A DNA stretch of 36,255 bases from Haloarculaceae archaeon (GCA_018609945.1 JAHENO010000110.1:1-36255), one strand, 5' to 3'; shown: positions 7,308 through 15,084, counted from the stretch's first letter. Numbers and translations: made by a program. Notes: generated by a model from the letters alone, not told the origin.

Positions 7308-8182
7308 ACGGGACTGGCGTCCCCCTCGTGACGCCGTTTTCCGAGGACGGCACGCTCGACGAGGCGGGGCTGCGGGCAGTCTGCCGGTGGGTCGTCGACG
7401 GCGGCGTCGACTTCGTCGTTCCCTGCGGGTCGAACGGCGAGGCCGAACTCATGACCGTCGAGGAACGGGCCGAGGTCGTCCGGATCGTCGCCGACGAGAT
7501 GTCGGTGCCAGTGCTCGCGGGGACGGGCCACCCCGGCCTGGCGGAGACCCGCGAGCAGATCCGGCGGGCCCGCGAGGCCGGCGCCGACGGGGCGCTGGTC
7601 GTCACCCCCTTCTATTTCTCTCACGACCAGGACGCGCTCCGGGCCTACTACGAGCGCCTGGCCGAGGAAAGCGACCTCCCGACCTACCTCTACAGCGTGC
7701 CCGCGAAGACGGGCCTTGCACTCGACCCCGAGACGGTGGCGACGCTGGCCGAGCACGACAATATTGCGGGAATGAAGGATTCGGCGGGCGACATGGTCCG
7801 CTTCGGGCGCGAGCGGCGCATGGCCGGGCCCGACTTCGACCTCTTCGTCGGCAGCGGCAGCCTCTACGCGACGGCGCTCGACGCGGGCGCCGACGGCGGC
7901 GTCATGGCGCTGGCGAACGTCGTTCCCGAACTCGCCGCCGAGGTCCACGCCCGCCACGAGGCCGGCGACCACGCGGGTGCCCGGGAGCTGTGTGCGTCGG
8001 CAGTGGAACTCAACGAGGCCATCACCAGCCGCCACGGCGTTCCCGCGGTGAAGGAAGCAATGCGCTATCGGGACGTCCCCGCGGGCAGCGTGCGCTCGCC
8101 ACTCCAGCCCCTCGACGAGGAAACCGCCCGGGAGATCCGCTCGCTCGTCGACGGGACGCTGTCGGCGGCGGGGTCCGAGTAG
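7304..8182 (+). CDS. DapA/NAL-family aldolase, substrate unknown
   Basis: 292 aa from a GTG that overlaps the preceding stop (GTGA). Family landmarks: GSNGEAELMTVEER replacing the GTTGES loop, the catalytic tyrosine in YSVPAKTG, and the Schiff-base lysine in GMKDSAGD. These place it in the dihydrodipicolinate synthase/N-acetylneuraminate lyase/KDG aldolase superfamily, TIM-barrel enzymes that use pyruvate. The differences from canonical DapA (GSNGE rather than GTTGE, YSVPAKTG rather than YNVPxRTG, KDSAGD rather than KEAS) suggest a substrate other than aspartate semialdehyde. Tight coupling to the ADTH synthase gene hints at joint use, but is not proof. Confidence 0.8.
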   Translation: MNGTGVPLVTPFSEDGTLDEAGLRAVCRWVVDGGVDFVVPCGSNGEAELMTVEERAEVVRIVADEMSVPVLAGTGHPGLAETREQIRRAREAGADGALVVTPFYFSHDQDALRAYYERLAEESDLPTYLYSVPAKTGLALDPETVATLAEHDNIAGMKDSAGDMVRFGRERRMAGPDFDLFVGSGSLYATALDAGADGGVMALANVVPELAAEVHARHEAGDHAGARELCASAVELNEAITSRHGVPAVKEAMRYRDVPAGSVRSPLQPLDEETAREIRSLVDGTLSAAGSE

Positions 8183-8228
8183 CGGCTGTCGGCGGCGACG
8201 CCGCCGTAGCGAGCGCGGCCGGCAGCCG
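8183..8228 (+). terminator. Nested GC hairpin after the aldolase pair
   Basis: Inner palindrome GGCGGCGACGCCGCC (8191-8205) lies inside outer arms CGGCTG (8183-8188) and CAGCCG (8223-8228). It directly follows the stop at 8182. There is no U-run after it, so intrinsic termination is doubtful; it may stabilise the 3' end. Confidence 0.35.
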
Positions 8229-8276
8229 TCGGTTCCACTGTGTGTCGTGTGTCACGTGTCGTGTGTTGCCACGCGA

Positions 8277-8285
8277 GACTTATGC
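8277..8285 (+). promoter_or_regulatory. Probable TATA box for the 115-aa protein
   Basis: GACTTATGC is centred about 29 nt before the ATG at 8310, the leaderless spacing. Upstream is a GT-rich low-complexity stretch (about 8238-8270). Confidence 0.4.
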
Positions 8286-8309
8286 GAGAGGCAATCGTCC
8301 GTGTAGTCT

Positions 8310-8657
8310 ATGACCGACGAGACATTCACAGAGCCGACCGACGCGGGCGAGGAGTGGGCCGACGTGCGGATGACCGACCCCGCAGCCGCCGAGTGGGAGG
8401 TCGACGCTGTCGTCGCCGAGGGACAGGTCGAGTACGTCGACCTCCGGATCCGGCCGGACCTCCTCGCGGATTTCGTCACCTGCCTGGTCGAGGACGTCGG
8501 CCAGGACCGCGCGGGACGGGTGCTGGCGGCCGCAGCCGAGCGGCGGGGCGTCGACCTCGGGGACCACCAGCAGGAGAGCGAGGAACCCAACGACGGCGGA
8601 GCGGACGAGGCCGAGGAACACTCCGACGGCGACGAGGCGAGCGAGAGCGAGGGTTGA
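8310..8657 (+). CDS. Hypothetical acidic haloarchaeal protein
   Basis: 115 aa. I do not recognise a functional family. The first 80 residues look folded (WADVRMTDPAAAEWEVDAVV, then VEYVDLRIRPDLLADFVTCLVEDV and a helix ending in ERRGVDL), while the last 35 are a Glu/Asp/Ser tail. It has a promoter-like box at the right distance and codon use like its neighbours, which supports expression. It converges on purO with 6 bases between stops. Confidence 0.7.
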   Translation: MTDETFTEPTDAGEEWADVRMTDPAAAEWEVDAVVAEGQVEYVDLRIRPDLLADFVTCLVEDVGQDRAGRVLAAAAERRGVDLGDHQQESEEPNDGGADEAEEHSDGDEASESEG

Positions 8658-8663
8658 GGCGCG

Positions 8664-9287
8664 TCACTCGCCGGAATCGTCGGCCGGCCCGTTGACGACG
8701 GCCGTCTCGTACCCGTCGTCTGTGACGCCGACGGCCGCGGCACAGACGGCGTGCTCGAACTCGTGGTCGTAGAGTTCGCGGGCGGCGCCGGCGGCGTCCT
8801 CGGCCGCCAGCGGGAACGGTTCGGGGCTGTCCCGCTCGTAGGTCGCCACCAGCGTCTGGCCGTCGACCGCCTCGACGAGGAGGGCGTCCCGGCGGACGAT
8901 ACCCACGAAGGCACCGTATCCGTCGGCGGGGGCAGTGGGGTCGTCCTCGAGGCCGACGATACCGGCGATGCGGGGCGTGTCGTAGTCGTCCTTCTCGAAA
9001 TCGAGCGCGAGGAGCGGGTCCGCGAGCGCGTCCCGGGCCGGGTAGCCCAGCGCGAGTTTCTCGGCGATGGGGTCGACGTGCGAGCCGTTGCCGAGCACGG
9101 CGCCACGGTCTGTGTGGCGGATGCAATTGTAGGCGATGTAGGGGTTGTCCGTCTCCGGTGCGTCGGCGGTGGGGCCGACCGTCACGGTGCCGTCGCGGTC
9201 GACGGCGCGGCGGTTCGGGAACGACCGCGATGAGACGCGGTAGGCGCCGAGGTCGGTGTCGACGACGAGGAAGCGTCCGACGTACAT
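8664..9287 (-). CDS. purO: IMP cyclohydrolase, archaeal PurO type
   Basis: 207 aa from ATG 9287 ([26 protein letters not shown]); this start matches archaeal PurO proteins, which begin at the MYVGR strand. Further marks: [20 protein letters not shown] and a Gly-rich [16 protein letters not shown] segment. Known: PurO closes the purine ring, converting FAICAR to IMP, replacing the cyclohydrolase domain of bacterial PurH. No other purine gene is beside it. A longer in-frame reading runs into the repeat element upstream and is not credible. Confidence 0.9.
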   Translation of the reverse strand: MYVGRFLVVDTDLGAYRVSSRSFPNRRAVDRDGTVTVGPTADAPETDNPYIAYNCIRHTDRGAVLGNGSHVDPIAEKLALGYPARDALADPLLALDFEKDDYDTPRIAGIVGLEDDPTAPADGYGAFVGIVRRDALLVEAVDGQTLVATYERDSPEPFPLAAEDAAGAARELYDHEFEHAVCAAAVGVTDDGYETAVVNGPADDSGE

Positions 9288-9370
9288 GCGCGAACGCTGG
9301 TCGGCGCGTGCGCATGTAGGTGTCGGTCTATGAACTGCCATCTGTGGTTTGACGGCGGCTACTGTGACCA

Positions 9371-9495
9371 GCCAGAAAGCTCCCGGCCGCTCGACCATTC
9401 CGGGGCTCGCTGCGTTACTCGGTCGCTCCGCTCCCTGCGTTACGTACGTCGCCCGGGGAGAGCCGAGCGGCCGGCCCCTTTCAGTCCCATCCCGC
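9371..9495 (+). repeat. Dispersed palindromic intergenic element, copy 1
   Basis: Begins GCCAGAAAGCTCCCGGCCGCTCGACC, runs through GGGGCTCGCTGCG and TACGTCGCCCGGGG, and ends CGAGCGGCCGGCCCCTTTCAGTCCCATCCC (given here in pieces). The arms CCGGCCGCTCG (9384-9394) and CGAGCGGCCGG (9464-9474) are perfect complements. It lies between purO and the 2H phosphoesterase gene, both on the minus strand. The same layout recurs twice at 22.7-23.0 kb. Open frames read through it are artefacts. Confidence 0.8.
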
Positions 9496-9587
9496 CAGAG
9501 GCATGCCTGCCCTTCCCCGAGTCGCGCGGCCTCGTGCGGTGCGCGCTGTCTTCCAGCGAAAAGGGACTCGTGCCGGACGATTTCACA

Positions 9588-10097
9588 TCAGGCGGGGAGC
9601 GAGACAGTGCCGGCAGAGACTTCGCGCTCGGCGTCCCAGAAAACGAGTTCGGTGATCACCCACTCGATGGGATCGATTTCTCGCTCGGCGAGTCGCCGCG
9701 CGGCCGCGAGAGTGCCGCCACGGGCGACCGTCACGTGGGGAACGTAGGCGTCACCCTCGATGTCCTCGACGGGGTCGAACGCGTCGAGGAGTCGATGGTG
9801 CAGCGCCGCCAGGCCGGGACTGTCGACGGCGAGATAGACCACCGGCGAGGGGCCGGCGGCCGCCTCCGCGAAGTAGTCGACGCCGGTCACCCGCGCCTCG
9901 ACGGCCGGCGCGCCGGCGAGCGCCTCGCGGGCGCGGGCGGCCAGCCGCTGGAAGGCCGCGCGGTCGCCGCCGCCGAGCCGTTTCACGACCAGCCCGTGTG
10001 TCTCGCGGGGGCGGGCGCGAGCGGCCGGGAGGTCCCGCGCCAGTTTCGAGGCCAGCGCGGACACCTCGCCCGGGAGAGGCGCGTTCAGGCTGTACAC
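9588..10097 (-). CDS. 2H phosphoesterase / 2'-5' RNA ligase-like protein
   Basis: 169 aa from a GTG (VYSLNAPLPGEVSAL), chosen because the protein begins with the first strand of the fold and the region upstream is the promoter shared with a divergent small gene. The C-terminal motif YVPHVTVAR (H121) is a canonical HxT motif. The N-terminal motif reads THGLVVKR (H34), so the second residue after His is Leu rather than Thr/Ser. Known: LigT/2H enzymes act on 2',5' or cyclic phosphodiester bonds in RNA. The altered first motif leaves catalysis uncertain. Confidence 0.75.
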   Translation of the reverse strand: MYSLNAPLPGEVSALASKLARDLPAARARPRETHGLVVKRLGGGDRAAFQRLAARAREALAGAPAVEARVTGVDYFAEAAAGPSPVVYLAVDSPGLAALHHRLLDAFDPVEDIEGDAYVPHVTVARGGTLAAARRLAEREIDPIEWVITELVFWDAEREVSAGTVSLPA

Positions 10098-10178
10098 GTC
10101 CCCGGGAAGTGCCGAGAGCAGCAAAAGACCGGCGCTCGACCGGCCCCTCCCCGGCACATTGATAGCGAGCGCGGCGTG

Positions 10179-10343
10179 GTGGAGACGTACACCGGCGGGC
10201 AGTTCGACCTCCTCGACCCTCCCGAATACGGCTCGTGGGCCGGGACCCATCCCGACCTCGGGTACGACCTCGACTCCGGGGCGACCGACGCGGTCCGCGA
10301 CCGGTTCTGCTCGCGGGCCGAGGCGCTGCTCGATGGGGTGTAG
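10179..10343 (+). CDS. Small hypothetical protein, 54 aa
   Basis: From GTG 10179 (or the adjacent in-frame GTG 10176) the frame reads VETYTGGQFDLLDPPEYG, then AGTHPDLGYDLDSGATDAVRDRF and ends ALLDGV at TAG 10341-10343. It is acidic, with balanced composition unlike the Arg-rich shadow frames typical of this DNA, and is divergent from the 2H phosphoesterase gene. No family recognised. The start choice is weak because no clear box lies upstream. Confidence 0.45.
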   Translation: METYTGGQFDLLDPPEYGSWAGTHPDLGYDLDSGATDAVRDRFCSRAEALLDGV

Positions 10344-10384
10344 CGGGCGGCACGAGAGGCGCGGAAAACGGTCTAGCCGAAGTA

Positions 10385-10570
10385 TCAGATCCGGTCGAGC
10401 AGGTACAGAATGATGAGGACGATGAGAGCGAGACCGATGAGTTTCGGGAGCGGTGCGAGGATGAACTGGAGCGTCTCGACGAAGACTTCGAGCACTTCGA
10501 GCGCGAGCCAGATCACGGCGAGCACCAGGACGACCTTCAGGAGTGTCTCGACCTCTATCTTTCCGCGCAT
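10385..10570 (-). CDS. Small two-helix membrane protein, 61 aa
   Basis: From ATG 10570 the sequence is MRGKIEVETLLKVVLVLAVIW followed by a second hydrophobic helix (LPKLIGLALIVLIILYLL) and DRI. Two membrane segments at about 11-28 and 40-58 are separated by an amphipathic FVETLQFILAP stretch. It resembles a family of tiny haloarchaeal membrane proteins (I recall it as DUF7554, from memory). Function unknown. Upstream in-frame extension is not credible because it lacks hydrophobic or acidic coding character. Confidence 0.7.
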   Translation of the reverse strand: MRGKIEVETLLKVVLVLAVIWLALEVLEVFVETLQFILAPLPKLIGLALIVLIILYLLDRI

Positions 10571-10659
10571 GTGGGGGAGTCCGGAGTCGCCGGTCAAAGC
10601 CCTTCTGGCCGGTCGGGAGCAATAAACGGTTTCAGGGTCCGACGCGAACCCGGACACGA

Positions 10660-11814
10660 ATGGCGGACAGAGCAGACACCGTAGCGCTCGTCACGGTCGC
10701 GGTCCTCGTCGTTGCGACCGGCCTGTCGGGGACAGCAGCGGCCATCCAACCACCCCCGCAGGTCGACATCGACGCCGACTCCGTGTCGTTGCAGGCCGAC
10801 GTGGCCGCCGACGGGGACGCCGTCTGGAGAGTCACCTACCGGCTTCGGCTGGACGACGAGAACGCCACCCAGGCCTTCGAGGAACTCCAGGCCGACATCG
10901 AGTCGGATCCGTCGCCGTACGTCGACCCGTTCAGACAGCGCATGCAGCGCACCGTCGCCGGGGCCGAGAACGCCACCGGGCGCGAGATGGCCGTCGAGAA
11001 CGTCACCGTCGAGACGCGCCGCGAGTCCCAGCCCCAGGTCGAGTTCGGGGTCGTCACCTACCGGCTGGAGTGGACGAACTTCGCTGCCGTGGACGGCGAG
11101 ACGGTACGCGCCGGCGACGCCATCGACCGGCTGTTCCTCGATTCGCGGACGTCGTTGCGACTGACCGCACCCGACGGGTACGTCGTCGAGTCGACGGCGC
11201 CGGCCCCGACCCGAACCGAAAGTACCGAGATCGTCTGGCAGGGCCAGCGCGACTTCGACAGTGGGGAACCCCGGGTAACCTTCGTGCCGGAGGGCGAGAC
11301 GCCGGAAGGAACCCCCGCCGGCTCCGACAGCGGCGATGGGGGCGACGGCACGGACACGCCAGCCTCCGGCGAGGGCGGACTGCCAGTCGTCCCGCTGCTC
11401 GCAGTCGTCCTCGTGGTGCTGCTCGGGGGTGCCTGGGTCGTGGTTCGCCGCGGTACGGGCTCGCCGCCGGGTTCGGCTGGCGGTGACGGGACGGCCGGAA
11501 GAACCGGGACGGCAGTGGGCGCCACCGGAGACGACGAGGACGGCGGGGACGGCGGGGACACGGGCGGGGGACCACCCCCCGAGCTACTGAGCAACGAGGA
11601 GCGGGTCCTCCGGTTGCTCGAGGACAACGGCGGCCGCATGAAACAGAAGGCAGTCGCCGAGGAACTCGACTGGACCGCAGCCAAAACGAGCCAGGTCGTC
11701 GGCGACCTCCGCGAGGAGGGCGAGGTCGAGTCCTTCCGACTGGGCCGGGAGAACGTCCTCACGCTCCCGGAGGTGGACATCGACGGCGGGAGTGCCGGCG
11801 AAGACGGGGAGTAG
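10660..11814 (+). CDS. Membrane-anchored winged-helix regulator with secreted N-terminal domain
   Basis: 384 aa from ATG 10660. Order seen: signal/anchor helix (8-28), extracytoplasmic beta-rich domain (about 33-210, with NATGREM at 104-110 and several NxT/S sequons), an acidic Gly/Thr linker, one strong membrane segment (241-263), a second low-complexity linker, and a cytoplasmic winged helix (about 308-370: NEERVLRLLEDNGGRMKQKAVA, WTAAKTSQVVGDLREEGEVE, RENVLTLP). Known: haloarchaea have many such one-component proteins (I recall the domains as DUF7345 and DUF7343). Inferred: it senses something outside or in the envelope and controls transcription from the membrane. Its ectodomain is homologous to the protein at 14308-15084. 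Confidence 0.85.
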   Translation: MADRADTVALVTVAVLVVATGLSGTAAAIQPPPQVDIDADSVSLQADVAADGDAVWRVTYRLRLDDENATQAFEELQADIESDPSPYVDPFRQRMQRTVAGAENATGREMAVENVTVETRRESQPQVEFGVVTYRLEWTNFAAVDGETVRAGDAIDRLFLDSRTSLRLTAPDGYVVESTAPAPTRTESTEIVWQGQRDFDSGEPRVTFVPEGETPEGTPAGSDSGDGGDGTDTPASGEGGLPVVPLLAVVLVVLLGGAWVVVRRGTGSPPGSAGGDGTAGRTGTAVGATGDDEDGGDGGDTGGGPPPELLSNEERVLRLLEDNGGRMKQKAVAEELDWTAAKTSQVVGDLREEGEVESFRLGRENVLTLPEVDIDGGSAGEDGE

Positions 11815-11878
11815 TCGGTCGCGACCGCCGGACCGACGGCCGGACACTGTTGCTCGTCGTGAAATGCGACACAAGGCA

Positions 11879-11885
11879 CTTATTA
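11879..11885 (+). promoter_or_regulatory. Probable TATA box for the PGF-CTERM protein gene
   Basis: CTTATTA centred 24 nt before the ATG at 11906, consistent with a leaderless message. It separates this gene (and the one coupled to it) from the regulator gene that ends at 11814. Confidence 0.5.
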
Positions 11886-11905
11886 CAGCCCTCACAGACC
11901 AAATC

Positions 11906-12916
11906 ATGGAACGCGAGTGGCTGCTCGCGGGGGCCGTCGTGGCCCTCGTGGCGGTCACGGTCCTCGGTGCCGCCCTGGTCCCCGGCGCCGTTGCCGACCG
12001 CTCTGACGAGGTCGTGGAGGGTGACATCCGCCTCCAGGAGATCGTCATCACGGACGGCAGGGTCGGCGGCGAGACCGTGGAGCTGGAGACGGACGTCCGC
12101 CTGGCCCACCGGCGGGGCGTCTCCGAGAACGTCACCGTCGAGTTCCGGGCCGTCGGGCTCGAATCGGGGCTGGTGACCGACAGCAAGACTGCCGAGGTCG
12201 GACGGATCAGCGGCGACCGCGAGGTGTCCGTCCGGGAGACGCTCACCGTCGAGCGGGGCGGCGGCTACCGCGTCGAGGCCATCGTCTACCGGGACGGCCA
12301 GCGGCGGTCGACCGGTGCAAAGGAAGTCCGGGGGACCGCCGCGTTGACGCCCGCCTACGCGGACGTGCCCGTCGAGTTCCACCGGTTCGCCCGCGGCGAC
12401 TTGCCCGTAATCGAGTACAGCGTCGCCGAGGCCGGGGACAACCGGTCGACGCTGTCGGTCTCGACGTACCTGACAAACACGGGCGAGACGCGCGCCGAGG
12501 GGCTGCGGCTGGTCGTCAAGGCCAGGCAGGTCGAGTCGGGCATCGTCGCCGACGAGCGCGAGGTGACCGTCGACGGTATCGAGGCCGGGCAGACCGCCAC
12601 GCCCGAAACGTCGCTGACGGTCCCCTCACAGTACAACTACTACCTCGACGCCGTCCTCTGGAAAGATGGCGTCATCGTCGACACCGCCCGGGCGGGCGCG
12701 AGCCTCGATCCCACCGAGCGGGTCCCGACGAACACGACCGAACGGGACATCGGCCTCCAGGTCGGTGACTTCGAGCGCGGCGGTGCGGGAGACGGGGGCG
12801 GCCGGACCCCACAACCCGAGGCGACGCCCAGCGCGAGCGGCCCCGGCTTCGGCGTCGTCGCGGCCGTCCTCGCGGCCCTCGGCGCGGTCTTGCTCGCACG
12901 CACCAGGAAACCATGA
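11906..12916 (+). CDS. PGF-CTERM-anchored surface protein with two beta-rich repeats
   Basis: 336 aa from ATG 11906. An N-terminal hydrophobic signal (6-30) is followed by about 260 residues of beta-rich sequence in two similar halves, each with a strand ending in a charged turn (VTVEFRAVGLESGLVTDSKTAEVG and LRLVVKARQVESGIVADEREVTV) and a later YRVEAIVYRDG / YYLDAVLWKDG strand. The C-terminus is a textbook PGF-CTERM signal: GPGFG at 312-316, a hydrophobic helix and ARTRKP. Known: archaeosortase A removes this tail and the protein is attached to an archaeal lipid. I recall the domain as DUF7490. Inferred: S-layer-associated surface protein; ligand unknown. Its stop overlaps the next ATG. Confidence 0.85.
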   Translation: MEREWLLAGAVVALVAVTVLGAALVPGAVADRSDEVVEGDIRLQEIVITDGRVGGETVELETDVRLAHRRGVSENVTVEFRAVGLESGLVTDSKTAEVGRISGDREVSVRETLTVERGGGYRVEAIVYRDGQRRSTGAKEVRGTAALTPAYADVPVEFHRFARGDLPVIEYSVAEAGDNRSTLSVSTYLTNTGETRAEGLRLVVKARQVESGIVADEREVTVDGIEAGQTATPETSLTVPSQYNYYLDAVLWKDGVIVDTARAGASLDPTERVPTNTTERDIGLQVGDFERGGAGDGGGRTPQPEATPSASGPGFGVVAAVLAALGAVLLARTRKP

Positions 12917-13215
12917 CCGAGACAGCCACCGACCCGGAGACAGACGAATCCAACGACACCGACGAGGACACCGAAAGCGCGCTCCCGGAGAGGATGACGG
13001 CCTACCTCATCTGGGGAACGGTCGCCGTCCTCTTTCTCGTCGGCGTGATCGCGTTCGTCGGCCTGTACAGGAGCGTCGGATCGATCATCGACATTTGGAT
13101 CGCGCCGGACTTCCGGCCGCTGTTCCGGGCGGCGTTCAACCTCGCTGTGGTGTTCGTGTGCGCGCTCGGACTGTCGGTGCTGATCCGCCGCGTAGATACT
13201 GACCGGTTCGGTTGA
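12913..13215 (+). CDS. Small two-segment membrane protein coupled to the surface protein
   Basis: 100 aa, starting in an ATGA overlap with the PGF-CTERM gene, so co-translated. The first 25 residues are Thr/Glu/Asp-rich; membrane segments follow at about 29-51 (LIWGTVAVLFLVGVIAFVGLY) and 70-91 (AAFNLAVVFVCALGLSVL), with a short IIDIWIAPDFRPLFR loop between. No family recognised. Genetic coupling suggests it works with the preceding surface protein, for example as a membrane partner; this is inference. Confidence 0.7.
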   Translation: MTETATDPETDESNDTDEDTESALPERMTAYLIWGTVAVLFLVGVIAFVGLYRSVGSIIDIWIAPDFRPLFRAAFNLAVVFVCALGLSVLIRRVDTDRFG

Positions 13216-13276
13216 CCCCGTATGGACTAATCGGCGCCAGAAACATCCCACGACCGGAGCCGCAGGACTGCGGCCC

Positions 13277-13317
13277 GTTTAATCCGGTTTAATCGGGCTT
13301 AACCGTCGGTAATCCGG
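13277..13317 (+). promoter_or_regulatory. Four helix-phased TTTAATC-like direct repeats (candidate operator)
   Basis: Units GTTTAATCCG (13277), GTTTAATCGG (13287), GCTTAACCGT (13297) and GGTAATCCGG (13308) follow each other with 10-11-base spacing, so all would face the same side of the helix. They end 16 bases before the TATA box at 13333. Inferred: a cooperative binding site for a transcription factor acting on the gene at 13369. Confidence 0.55.
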
Positions 13318-13332
13318 GCTCAGCGACTGCCA

Positions 13333-13338
13333 TTTATA
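13333..13338 (+). promoter_or_regulatory. TATA box of the secreted coiled-coil protein gene
   Basis: TTTATA, in the context CCATTTATAACC, centred 33 nt before the ATG at 13369. The predicted start of transcription is near 13363, leaving a leader of about 6 nt. Confidence 0.6.
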
Positions 13339-13368
13339 ACCCCTCCCGGGGGCATAGTGAGAGTTACA

Positions 13369-14244
13369 ATGCGAGCACAGACAGCACTCGTGGCACTCGC
13401 GCTGCTCCTCGCCGTGGCGGCGGTCCCCGCCGCGGGGATGGCAGCGACGGATAGCACGGTGATGGCAGACCAGCACGCGAACGAGACCGACGGCGCGGCC
13501 AACGCGACTGAAGACGCGAACGCGAGCGTCGCGCCGGGCGAACGACTGTCGGGCGTCGTGGGCGTCCAAGAGGCCGAACTCGACGGCGAAGTCGAGGGCC
13601 GCGCGTTCGGGATCAGAGTCGCCGGGGCCGCGACGAACGAGTCGCGGGCGGACGTGGTTGCCGAGCAACTCTCGGAAATCGAACAGCGCCTGAACGAGAC
13701 CGAACAGCGCAAGCAGGAACTCCAGGAAGCCCGCGAGAACGGGTCGATGAGCGAGGGCAAGTACCGCGCGGAGATGGCGAAACTGGCCGCCCAGACCGAG
13801 ACCGCGAAGGACCTGACCGACCGCTCGGAGAACGCCTCGCAGGGCCTGCCCGCGGACCTCCTCGAATCGAAGGGCATCAACGTCTCCGCGATCCAGACGC
13901 TGAAAGACCACGCCGACCAGTTGACCGGACCAGAAGTGGCCGAGATCGCCCGGAGCATCGCCGGTGAGACCGCGCCCGGTGCCGGCCCGCCCGAGGACCG
14001 CGGTCCCGGGAGCAACGCACCCGACGATGCCGGCGACGGCGACGACGCTGACGCCGACAGCGAGCGCGACGCCGGCGATCGCGGGTCGCCCGAGGATCGG
14101 AATGCCGGCGATGGCGACGCCGAGGATACCGACGACGAGGACACGGCCACCCCGACGCCGGACGACAGCGAGGCCGCAGGTGACGGTGCTGACAACGCTG
14201 GAGGCGGCAGTGGCGGTGACGGCGGCGGTGGCGGGAGCTACTGA
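13369..14244 (+). CDS. Secreted coiled-coil protein with acidic low-complexity tail
   Basis: 291 aa from ATG 13369. A Sec-type signal (MRAQTALVALALLLAVAAVPAAG... cleaved near 26) precedes a domain with GVVGVQEAELDGEVEGRAFGI, then a coiled coil (about 88-150: LSEIEQRLNETEQRKQELQEA, SEGKYRAEMAKLAAQTE) and a helical KGINVSAIQTLKDHADQL stretch. The last 95 residues are Asp/Gly/Ala low complexity ending in a Gly-rich GGSGGDGGGGGSY. No membrane anchor or PGF signal is visible at the C-terminus, so it is probably released or S-layer-bound. I recall the domain as DUF7096. NxT/S sites are numerous. Upstream helix-phased repeats suggest tight control. Confidence 0.75.
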   Translation: MRAQTALVALALLLAVAAVPAAGMAATDSTVMADQHANETDGAANATEDANASVAPGERLSGVVGVQEAELDGEVEGRAFGIRVAGAATNESRADVVAEQLSEIEQRLNETEQRKQELQEARENGSMSEGKYRAEMAKLAAQTETAKDLTDRSENASQGLPADLLESKGINVSAIQTLKDHADQLTGPEVAEIARSIAGETAPGAGPPEDRGPGSNAPDDAGDGDDADADSERDAGDRGSPEDRNAGDGDAEDTDDEDTATPTPDDSEAAGDGADNAGGGSGGDGGGGGSY

Positions 14245-14307
14245 TCCCCCTCGATTGCAGTATCGGCCACAAACTACATTTCAGAGACTCACTCTATTGA
14301 CAGAGAC

Positions 14308-15084
14308 ATGACCTGGGGGAGACGACAGGCGTGTGCAGCACTCGTCGGCGCCGCATTGCTGTGTGCGGCAGTCGGGAGCGTAGCGGCCGCGCCGGCGGCA
14401 GTGACAGGAGAACAGGCACAGATGGAGGACGCGAACCCGCCGGCGTTCGTCGTCGCACTCGCCGAAGACGGCTCGGCAGCGGTGACGGTCACCTACACCT
14501 TCGACCTGAGCGACGACGCCCGGCAGGCCGCCTTCGAGGAGTTGCGCGACAACGAGACGGCCGCGGCCGCCGTCGAGGAGCGGTTCGGCCGGCAACTCGG
14601 CGCGGTCGCGAGCGACGCCGGGAACGCGACCGGCCGCGAGATGTCGATCACCGGCGTCGACGTCGCCTTCGCGACTGACGGCGAGACGGGCGTCGTGCGG
14701 CTGACGGCGACCTGGGACGGGCTGGCCGCGACCGAGGGCGACGGCCTCACCGTGACGGAACCGTTCGCCAGCGGCTTCGAGCCCGACCGGACGTTCGTCG
14801 TCACGGTCCCCGAGGGATACGCCGTCGACAGCGTCTCGCCCGAGCCGGACCGGCGCGAGAGCGGACAGCTCGCGTGGGACGCCGGCTCGGACCTGAGCGG
14901 GTTCGAACTGACCGCCACCGAGGACGCGTCGACGGACGGTAGCGACGGCGAGAGCGGGGACAGCGGAGACGGTTCGAGCGCCGACGGTACCGCGAGCGCG
15001 GGCGGGAGCGGACCTGGATTCGGCCCCGTCGTGGCGGTGCTCGCAGTTCTGGCTGTGGCCGGGCTCGCGACCAGACGGCGGTAA
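14308..15084 (+). CDS. PGF-CTERM surface protein sharing the regulator's ectodomain
   Basis: 258 aa. Signal peptide (about 8-28), a beta-rich domain (about 42-205), an Asp/Ser/Gly linker and a PGF-CTERM tail (GPGFGP with PGF at 236-238, hydrophobic helix, ATRRR). The domain aligns along its length with the ectodomain of the membrane regulator at 10660-11814: VTYTFDLSDDARQAAFEELR versus VTYRLRLDDENATQAFEELQ, GNATGREM versus ENATGREM, and VTVPEGYAVDSVSPEP versus LTAPDGYVVESTAPAP. Known: PGF-CTERM proteins are processed by archaeosortase A and lipid-anchored. Inferred: a stand-alone surface copy of the sensory domain. Confidence 0.85.
   Translation: MTWGRRQACAALVGAALLCAAVGSVAAAPAAVTGEQAQMEDANPPAFVVALAEDGSAAVTVTYTFDLSDDARQAAFEELRDNETAAAAVEERFGRQLGAVASDAGNATGREMSITGVDVAFATDGETGVVRLTATWDGLAATEGDGLTVTEPFASGFEPDRTFVVTVPEGYAVDSVSPEPDRRESGQLAWDAGSDLSGFELTATEDASTDGSDGESGDSGDGSSADGTASAGGSGPGFGPVVAVLAVLAVAGLATRRR

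Noticed and set aside
8230-8275. GT-rich low-complexity run that might be a simple repeat or regulatory tract
   Set aside because: Short and irregular; nothing beyond biased composition could be shown.
8664-9398. Longer purO reading with 37 extra N-terminal residues
   Set aside because: The extension lies in the palindromic element and intergenic DNA; archaeal PurO proteins begin at MYVGR.
9330-10343. Long frame reading through the repeat and antisense to the 2H phosphoesterase
   Set aside because: Only the last 54 codons (from 10179) have coding character; the rest is repeat sequence and antisense.
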